Assembly: GCA_020200995.1 (NCBI GenBank)
Contig: JAIVHQ010000016.1
Location: 1-10,128, forward strand
DNA: 10,128 nucleotides
DNA from: Flavobacteriales bacterium
GTDB lineage: Bacteria; Bacteroidota; Bacteroidia; Flavobacteriales_D; Cryomorphaceae
Direction: 5' to 3'
Made by a program: the position numbers and the translations under genes. Shown piece after piece: positions 5,604 through 10,128 of this stretch. The notes below the pieces were generated by a model, which ran no database searches, was not told the DNA's origin, and worked only from the letters and a program-made list of their open reading frames with translations. Within the stretch, counting starts at the first letter, position 1. Every line of letters starts with the position of its first letter.

Positions 5604-8112
5604 GTACCTCGGCTTTTTAGTTGCAGCTGTATTGGCTGTAGTTGGTAGCGACTCTGTCGCACAGACAGGTGTGGGTGATTTTGAGATCGACTACACAAAT
5701 CCCCGCGAATATATTATCGGAGGTATTTCCGTGGAGGGAGCCCGAAACTTCGACGCTCAGGCCGTTACTTTATTCTCCGGACTTTCGGTCGGTGATGAAA
5801 TATCCATCCCCGGCGACAAGATCTCGCAGGCCATCAAAAACCTCTGGAAGCAAAAGCTCTTTGACAATATTCAAATCAGCATCTCTGAGATACGGGGCAA
5901 TGAATTGTTTCTCACGGTTGAGCTGAGAGAAAGGGCTCGACTTTCGCGTTTCAGGTTTGAGGGGATTTCCAAAGGCGAAGCCGAGACGCTCCGCGAAAAG
6001 ATCAACCTCGTGAGGGGTACCATTGTCAATGAGAACCTGGTCACCAATACTTCCAACATCATTCGGAAGCACTTTATGGAAAAAGGCTTTCTCGATACGG
6101 ATGTGCAAATCGGACAGTATCCCGACACCTTGGTGGCCAACAGTGAGTACCTGATCATAGCCGTCGAGAAAAACAGCAAGATCAAAATTGGCAACATCTC
6201 CTTCTACGGAGCCGATCAGCTTCCTGAAAAGAAGTTGAGGAAAGCCATGAAGAAGACCAAGCAGAAAGCATTTTGGCGTGTTTTTTCAAGATCTAAATTT
6301 ATTGAGGCGCTTTATCGAAAAGAGAAGAAAGCCATCGTAGATGTTTACAATTCAGAAGGATTTAGAAATGCAAAGATTTTACGTGACTCTGTCTACCGCA
6401 ACGAAGACGGAACTGTAGGTATCGACATCGAGGTGTTTGAGGGCTCTAAATTCTATTACCGAAGTATCGAGTGGGTGGGCAATACAAAGTACACTTCATC
6501 GCGCCTGAGCGAAATTCTCGGTATTGAGCCCGGCGAACTTTACGACAAGGTGAAGTTTGAGGAAAGCCTCTTTATGAACCCCAACGGCGGTGATGTGAGT
6601 TCGCTCTATCTCGACGACGGCTACCTCGCGTTCCAGGCCATTCCCGTAGAAAAGCGGGTGGAGAAGGACAGCATTGATATGCAGGTGCGCATCTACGAAG
6701 GACGACAGTACAGGGTGAATAATGTGATCATCAAGGGAAATACCAAGACCAATGACCGGGTGATCATCCGTGAAATCAGGACAAAACCCGGCGACCTCTT
6801 CAGCCGTTCCGACATCATCAGAACCCAGCGCGAGCTCGCCCAACTTGGATATTTCGACCCCGAAGCTTTTGACATTACGCCGGTGCAAAACGACCAGGAC
6901 GGCACCGTCGACATCGTATATACCGTGGCTGAGCGTCCTTCCGACCAGATCGAACTCTCCGGAGGGTGGGGTGCAGGGCGGATCGTGGGTACCGTCGGCG
7001 TTTCGTTTACCAACTTTGCCGTGCGCGACTTCTTCAAAAAAGGCGCATGGAATCCGCTGCCTTCGGGCGACGGTCAGCGCTTTTCGATTCGCGCCCAATC
7101 CAACGGTGCGTGGTTCCAGTCGTACAATATGTCCTTTACCGAACCCTGGCTCGGGGGCAAAAAACCCAACTCCCTCACCGTGGGTGTTCAGCGCTCGGTG
7201 CAAACCAACGGCATTACCCGCCGCATGGAGTCTCAGGGATTGGAACGACAGGCCCTGTACATTACAGGAGGAAACATATCACTCGGGAAGCGCCTCGCTT
7301 GGCCTGATGACTACTTCACCTTTACGGCGGGGCTCAGTTATCTATACTACGATATTCAGAATTTTACACAGGGGCAGGGAGTGGGTCTTTTCGCTTTGAC
7401 CAATGGGACATCCAACAACTTTGCCTTTATATTCAATTTCGGTCGTAACTCAGTGTTTGATCCGATCTACCCGCGTTACGGATCCAATATCCGCCTGAAC
7501 ACCAAGTTCACCTTGCCGTATTCCTCCTTCGACGGGGTGGATTACGCCGGCGGAGTATCCGAGCAGCAGCGCAACGAATGGGCGGAATACTATAAGTGGA
7601 AACTGGTGGGTGAATGGTACACCGAGCTCGCTCCCAAACTCGTGCTTATGGCCCGTTCGGGTTTCGGATTTTTGGGTTTTTACAACCGCGACAAGGGACT
7701 CTCGCCGTTTGAGCGTTTTTATATGGGAGGGGTGCCCATTGCCGGATTTGCCCTCGATGGTCGGGAACTCATCGCCCTTCGCGGTTATGACGACCTCAGC
7801 TTATCACCGCAGGTAGGGTCCAATATTGTTCTCAAGCACACACTCGAATTGAGGTATCCCATCTCGTTGAATCCTTCAGCCACTATTTTTGCCCTCGGCT
7901 TTATGGAGGCTGGTAATACCTACAATGGGGTCGAGGAGTTTGACCCCTTCAATGTGTACAGGGGTGCAGGCGCTGGTCTGCGCATCTTCCTTCCCATGTT
8001 TGGCCTAATGGGCCTCGATTACGGATGGAGGTTTGACGATGTAACCGGGCTCCCTAACATGGCTAGGTCACAGTTTCACTTTACCATTGGCATGAATCTT
8101 GGAGAACTCTAA
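5584..8112 (+). CDS. bamA: outer-membrane protein assembly factor BamA
   Basis: BamA inserts folded beta-barrel proteins into the outer membrane. From the GTG at 5584 the protein has 842 residues. A signal peptide (about 1-27, ending DSVAQ) is followed by five POTRA domains at about 42-119, 120-198, 199-290, 291-376 and 377-458. The fourth carries the SSLYLDDGYLAFQ segment and the fifth the RELAQLGYFDPEAF segment expected before the barrel. The barrel runs from about 459 to the end, with LRGY at 732-735 in the loop-6 position of the Omp85 VRGF/Y motif. An in-frame GTG at 5560 would add eight charged residues before the signal peptide, which is less likely but not excluded. Either start lies inside uppS (20- or 44-base overlap). 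The downstream Skp-like genes encode the matching periplasmic chaperones. Length and domain count fit the Bacteroidota family. Confidence 0.95.
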   Translation: MSKLRCKYLGFLVAAVLAVVGSDSVAQTGVGDFEIDYTNPREYIIGGISVEGARNFDAQAVTLFSGLSVGDEISIPGDKISQAIKNLWKQKLFDNIQISISEIRGNELFLTVELRERARLSRFRFEGISKGEAETLREKINLVRGTIVNENLVTNTSNIIRKHFMEKGFLDTDVQIGQYPDTLVANSEYLIIAVEKNSKIKIGNISFYGADQLPEKKLRKAMKKTKQKAFWRVFSRSKFIEALYRKEKKAIVDVYNSEGFRNAKILRDSVYRNEDGTVGIDIEVFEGSKFYYRSIEWVGNTKYTSSRLSEILGIEPGELYDKVKFEESLFMNPNGGDVSSLYLDDGYLAFQAIPVEKRVEKDSIDMQVRIYEGRQYRVNNVIIKGNTKTNDRVIIREIRTKPGDLFSRSDIIRTQRELAQLGYFDPEAFDITPVQNDQDGTVDIVYTVAERPSDQIELSGGWGAGRIVGTVGVSFTNFAVRDFFKKGAWNPLPSGDGQRFSIRAQSNGAWFQSYNMSFTEPWLGGKKPNSLTVGVQRSVQTNGITRRMESQGLERQALYITGGNISLGKRLAWPDDYFTFTAGLSYLYYDIQNFTQGQGVGLFALTNGTSNNFAFIFNFGRNSVFDPIYPRYGSNIRLNTKFTLPYSSFDGVDYAGGVSEQQRNEWAEYYKWKLVGEWYTELAPKLVLMARSGFGFLGFYNRDKGLSPFERFYMGGVPIAGFALDGRELIALRGYDDLSLSPQVGSNIVLKHTLELRYPISLNPSATIFALGFMEAGNTYNGVEEFDPFNVYRGAGAGLRIFLPMFGLMGLDYGWRFDDVTGLPNMARSQFHFTIGMNLGEL

Positions 8113-8120
8113 AAACTTTG
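8113..8120 (+). promoter_or_regulatory. weak candidate -7 element upstream of the first ompH gene
   Basis: AAACTTTG, one base off TAnnTTTG, follows the bamA stop codon directly and precedes the first ompH-like ATG by 38 bases. A TTG at 8087-8089 lies 23 bases upstream, looser than usual. It could provide extra chaperone transcription beyond that from bamA, but the match is imperfect. Confidence 0.22.
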
Positions 8121-8144
8121 TATTTTCGACCACCTTTTTAATGC

Positions 8145-8149
8145 GAGGA
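8145..8149 (+). promoter_or_regulatory. Shine-Dalgarno-like GAGGA supporting the start at 8159
   Basis: GAGGA sits nine bases before the ATG at 8159. It lies inside the few codons that would be added by using the in-frame ATG at 8141, so it supports the shorter protein with a compact signal peptide. Confidence 0.4.
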
Positions 8150-8158
8150 ATACTTCAT

Positions 8159-8761
8159 ATGAGAACCTTAGTTATTACTGCGTTTATTCTGCTTACTGCC
8201 TTCGCCGCCAATGCGCAGCGATATGCCTATGTAGACACGGAGTACATTCTGAGCAACCTCAAAGCCTACTCCGATGCCCAGAAAGAATTGGACCGCTTTT
8301 CGAATCAGTGGCAGAAAGAAATTGAAGAGCGCTACACCGGAATCGAGCGACTGCACAAATCCTATCAGGCTGAGAAAGTATTGCTCACCGCCGAGATGAG
8401 AAAGGAACGAGAAGAAGAAATAGTCCGAAAAGAAGAAGAGGCACGGGATTTGAAGAGGCAGCGGTTCGGAGTAGATGGCGATTTGTTTCAAAAGCGACAA
8501 GAGCTTATTCAACCCATACAGGATGATATTTATAACGCCATCAAGGAAGTAGCTCAGGGGGGCGGGTTTTCGGTTATCTTTGACAAAGCCAACCAAAGCA
8601 ACATTCTTTACGCTGACCCGCGATACGACAAAAGTGACCGTGTATTGAGCCGTCTGGGCGTGAGTTCGAGAGACCGCGACCGCGACGACGATGACTCAGG
8701 CAGCGACGATGCTCGCGGCGGTGGGGCAGGCGACAGGGGCGGAGCACCACAAAAACGTTAA
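8159..8761 (+). CDS. OmpH/Skp-like periplasmic chaperone with charged C-terminal tail
   Basis: The 200-residue protein starts with a signal peptide (residues 1-19, cleavage ANA/Q) and the OmpH-family entry strand RYAYVDTEYIL (21-31). A long charged helical region at about 38-115 (for example KEREEEIVRKEEEARDLKRQ) should form the coiled-coil tentacles of Skp. The helix and strand that close the trimer body follow (IQDDIYNAIKEVAQGGGFSVIFDKANQSNILYAD, spanning about 119-153). Skp-type chaperones hold unfolded outer-membrane proteins in the periplasm and hand them to BamA, encoded just upstream. Residues 169-200 form an unusual Arg/Asp then Gly-rich tail (SSRDRDRDDDDSGSDD...), probably disordered and absent from the second copy. 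The ATG at 8159 is chosen for its signal peptide and upstream GAGGA; in-frame starts at 8141 (ATG) and 8099 (TTG, overlapping bamA) are possible. Confidence 0.9.
   Translation: MRTLVITAFILLTAFAANAQRYAYVDTEYILSNLKAYSDAQKELDRFSNQWQKEIEERYTGIERLHKSYQAEKVLLTAEMRKEREEEIVRKEEEARDLKRQRFGVDGDLFQKRQELIQPIQDDIYNAIKEVAQGGGFSVIFDKANQSNILYADPRYDKSDRVLSRLGVSSRDRDRDDDDSGSDDARGGGAGDRGGAPQKR
8672..8695 (+). repeat. short hexanucleotide repeat inside the first ompH gene
   Basis: Two perfect GACCGC units (8672-8677, 8678-8683) are followed by the related GACGAC (8684-8689) and GATGAC (8690-8695). They encode the RDRDDDD part of the tail. Units are in frame, so copy-number change would lengthen or shorten the tail without a frameshift. 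Confidence 0.5.
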
Positions 8762-8805
8762 CATTCACAACAGACAATAAACACCAAATCAGAAACAAAT
8801 ACAGC

Positions 8806-9300
8806 ATGAAAAAGCTAATCATCATCATGGCAGTCTTTTTGGGAGCACTCACCCAAGCCGAAGCTCAAAAATTGGGTCATGCCAATTTTGAAGAAATAGT
8901 GACTATGCTCCCCGAGCGCGCGGAGTCTGAGAAGAAAGTTCAGGAACTCCAACAGAAGCTCGAAAACAGGTTGAGTAAAATGATTGAAACATATCAGGCC
9001 AAAGTGGCCGAGTTTGAAAATGATCAGGAGATGAGCGCAGCTCTTAAAACCAGTGCTCAGGGAGAGATTGAAGACCTCCAGCGCCGCATACAGGAATTCC
9101 AGCAAACGGCTTACACCGAAATCGAAACTAAGCAGAATGAACTCATGGCCGCCATGTTTAAAAAAGTGCGAGAGGCCGCCGCGAAAGTGGGTGCAGAAGA
9201 GCAGTACACCTACGTTTTCGATTCCAGCTCTCAGGGTGGTTTGCTCTACGCCGGAGGTGAAGACATCACATCGAAGGTGAAAACTGAGCTGGGAATTTAA
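8806..9300 (+). CDS. OmpH/Skp-like periplasmic chaperone, second copy
   Basis: The 164-residue protein has a signal peptide (1-20, cleavage AEA/Q), the entry strand KLGHANFEEIVTMLPE (22-37) and a coiled-coil region at about 40-118 (ESEKKVQELQQKLENRL and a return helix IEDLQRRIQEFQQTAYTEI). The closing segment is YTYVFDSSSQGGLLYAGGEDIT (134-154). This is the standard OmpH/Skp architecture at close to usual length, without any tail. It is clearly divergent from the first copy, so the pair is an old duplication rather than a recent one. The 44-base gap before it is A/C-rich with no hairpin or consensus promoter, so the two are probably on one mRNA. The gene ends 28 bases before the terminator hairpin and closes the envelope transcription unit. 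Confidence 0.93.
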   Translation: MKKLIIIMAVFLGALTQAEAQKLGHANFEEIVTMLPERAESEKKVQELQQKLENRLSKMIETYQAKVAEFENDQEMSAALKTSAQGEIEDLQRRIQEFQQTAYTEIETKQNELMAAMFKKVREAAAKVGAEEQYTYVFDSSSQGGLLYAGGEDITSKVKTELGI

Positions 9301-9328
9301 TTTCCGTCGGTTTACAGTTTCAAATATT

Positions 9329-9360
9329 AAAAACATCCCTACTTTCGGGATGTTTTTTTT
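9329..9360 (+). terminator. intrinsic terminator after the second ompH gene
   Basis: The arms AAAAACATCCC (9329-9339) and GGGATGTTTTT (9347-9357) pair perfectly over 11 bases around a 7-base loop (TACTTTC), and the T-run continues to 9360 (eight Ts in total). It is a textbook rho-independent terminator for the bamA-ompH unit. Because the left arm begins with As, it could also work partly in the reverse direction. The last T is directly followed by the murI ATG. Confidence 0.9.
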
Positions 9361-10128
9361 ATGACCGAAAAATCACATAACGACGGCCCCATCGGAATAT
9401 TCGACTCGGGAATAGGCGGACTCACCGTGGCTGCCGCCGTCGCAAAGAGGTTGCCTTATGAGCGCATCATCTATTTCGGGGATACGGCCCACTTGCCTTA
9501 TGGTGAAAAATCGTCCAAGGCGCTCAAAAGCTATTCAGAAGGTATCACCGCTTTTCTCACTGAGCAGGGCTGCAAGGCCATCGTGATTGCCTGCAATTCG
9601 GCTTCGGCCACTGCTGCAACTGCAGTGCGAAAGCAGGTAGGCAAGGCCGTACCTGTCATCGACGTGATTTCTCCCACTGCTCAATATGCAGCGCGCTCGT
9701 TCGCAGGGGCAAAGATTGGTGTGATAGCCACCAAGGCCACTGTAAACTCCAGGGTGTATGTGCGCCGAATAGAAAAACTGAGTCCCGAGGCAAGGGTCAC
9801 CATGCTCGCCACGCCACTGCTCGTGGCCATGATCGAGGAAGGATTCTTCAACAACAACATTTCAAAAGCCGTGATCGCCTCCTACCTCGACAAGGCCAGT
9901 CTTCGCGATATTGATGCACTGATACTCGGATGCACCCACTTCCCGCTCATCAAGGCGGAGATCGAGGCCCACTACAGCGGTAAAACCCGCGTGATCGATT
10001 CCACTGATATCGTATCTGAAAAAATTGCGGAGGTGCTTGTGAAGCGCAGCTTGGCCACCTTGAAAAAAAGCACAAATCCGAAGCACTGGTTTTTTGTATC
10101 CGATCTCACCCCTTCATTTGAGGAGAGC
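9361..10128 (+). CDS. murI: glutamate racemase, C-terminus cut by window edge
   Basis: The reading frame from the ATG at 9361 stays open for 256 codons to the end of the window. MurI interconverts L- and D-glutamate in the cytosol, supplying D-Glu for peptidoglycan precursors. Signature blocks are GIFDSGIGGLTV (12-23) with Asp15/Ser16, YFGDTAHLPYGEKS (38-51), IACNSASA (76-83) with catalytic Cys78, and LGCTHFPLI (189-197) with the second catalytic Cys191. The FFVSDLTPSFEES at the edge is near the usual C-terminus, so probably only some 10-20 residues are missing. The start is fixed: there is no in-frame ATG, GTG or TTG between the TAA at 9328-9330 and 9361, and later starts would remove the GIFDSG block. 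The terminator T-tract abuts the ATG, leaving no visible ribosome-binding site. Confidence 0.95.
   Translation, partial: MTEKSHNDGPIGIFDSGIGGLTVAAAVAKRLPYERIIYFGDTAHLPYGEKSSKALKSYSEGITAFLTEQGCKAIVIACNSASATAATAVRKQVGKAVPVIDVISPTAQYAARSFAGAKIGVIATKATVNSRVYVRRIEKLSPEARVTMLATPLLVAMIEEGFFNNNISKAVIASYLDKASLRDIDALILGCTHFPLIKAEIEAHYSGKTRVIDSTDIVSEKIAEVLVKRSLATLKKSTNPKHWFFVSDLTPSFEES

Noticed and set aside
6496..7203. Long open frame of 235 codons on the minus strand inside bamA
   Set aside because: It covers the POTRA4-to-barrel part of BamA in antisense and shows no domain-like features.
6770..7399. 209-codon plus-strand frame within bamA
   Set aside because: The product is Ser/Pro/Arg-rich in the way typical of out-of-frame translation of a GC-balanced gene, and lies wholly inside bamA.
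8099..8158. Longer N-terminus for the first ompH gene from the TTG at 8099 or the ATG at 8141
   Set aside because: It would put extra residues before an already complete signal peptide; the ATG at 8159 has GAGGA at a good distance. The ATG at 8141 cannot be fully excluded.
8168..8596. Minus-strand frame opposite the first ompH gene with hydrophobic Phe/Leu runs
   Set aside because: The runs are the antisense reading of Glu/Lys-rich coiled-coil codons, not true membrane segments.
8815..9336. Minus-strand frame of 173 codons opposite the second ompH gene
   Set aside because: It is antisense to a complete Skp-like gene and begins in the untranslated region before the terminator, with no promoter or homology signal.
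1..10128. Mobile element, phage, toxin-antitoxin, CRISPR or defence system
   Set aside because: Every gene belongs to a conserved core family or a common Bacteroidota envelope family, gaps are short, and I see no terminal repeats, integrase, transposase or array-like repeats.

Overview
The window is a stretch of chromosomal core genome from a Bacteroidota bacterium, most likely a member of the Flavobacteriales. Several things point there: the gene order pdxJ / CBS-domain gene / nadK / DUF6089 barrel / uppS / bamA / two ompH-skp genes / murI; the Bacteroidota-type PdxJ start (VNKIATLRNARGG); candidate promoter elements of the TAnnTTTG type; and mostly poor Shine-Dalgarno sequences. Base composition looks close to balanced, richer in GC than many flavobacteria, so I do not name a genus.

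Layout. Positions 1-865 are on the minus strand and hold pdxJ followed by the start of an alpha/beta hydrolase that runs off the left edge; the two overlap by 4 bases. A 79-base divergent gap (866-944) separates them from a plus-strand series reaching the right edge. That series is a CBS-pair plus ACT-like protein (945-1607), a single-POTRA Omp85-family outer-membrane protein (1621-3030), NAD kinase starting at TTG and overlapping the previous stop (3027-3908), a DUF6089 outer-membrane barrel with a candidate promoter of its own (3978-4808), UPP synthase (4860-5603), BamA overlapping the end of uppS (about 5584-8112), two different OmpH/Skp-like periplasmic chaperones (8159-8761 and 8806-9300), a clear intrinsic terminator (9329-9360), and glutamate racemase starting on the next base and cut by the right edge (9361-10128). 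No gap is longer than 100 bases. I see no tRNA, rRNA, CRISPR array, insertion sequence, phage gene or sign of horizontal transfer.

How the genes fit together. From 3978 onward this is an envelope-building cluster: UppS makes the lipid carrier for peptidoglycan and other glycans, MurI supplies D-glutamate for peptidoglycan, Skp-like chaperones carry unfolded outer-membrane proteins across the periplasm, and BamA inserts them. The DUF6089 barrel and the extra Omp85 protein are probably outer-membrane proteins of the same system or its clients. NAD kinase and the CBS/ACT protein are cytosolic metabolic genes in the same series, and pdxJ makes vitamin B6.

I found no evidence of a wholly undescribed system. 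The items most worth a second look are the uncharacterised Omp85 paralogue next to nadK, the murI start codon abutting the terminator T-tract (which leaves no room for an ordinary ribosome-binding site), and the charged low-complexity tail on the first Skp-like protein.
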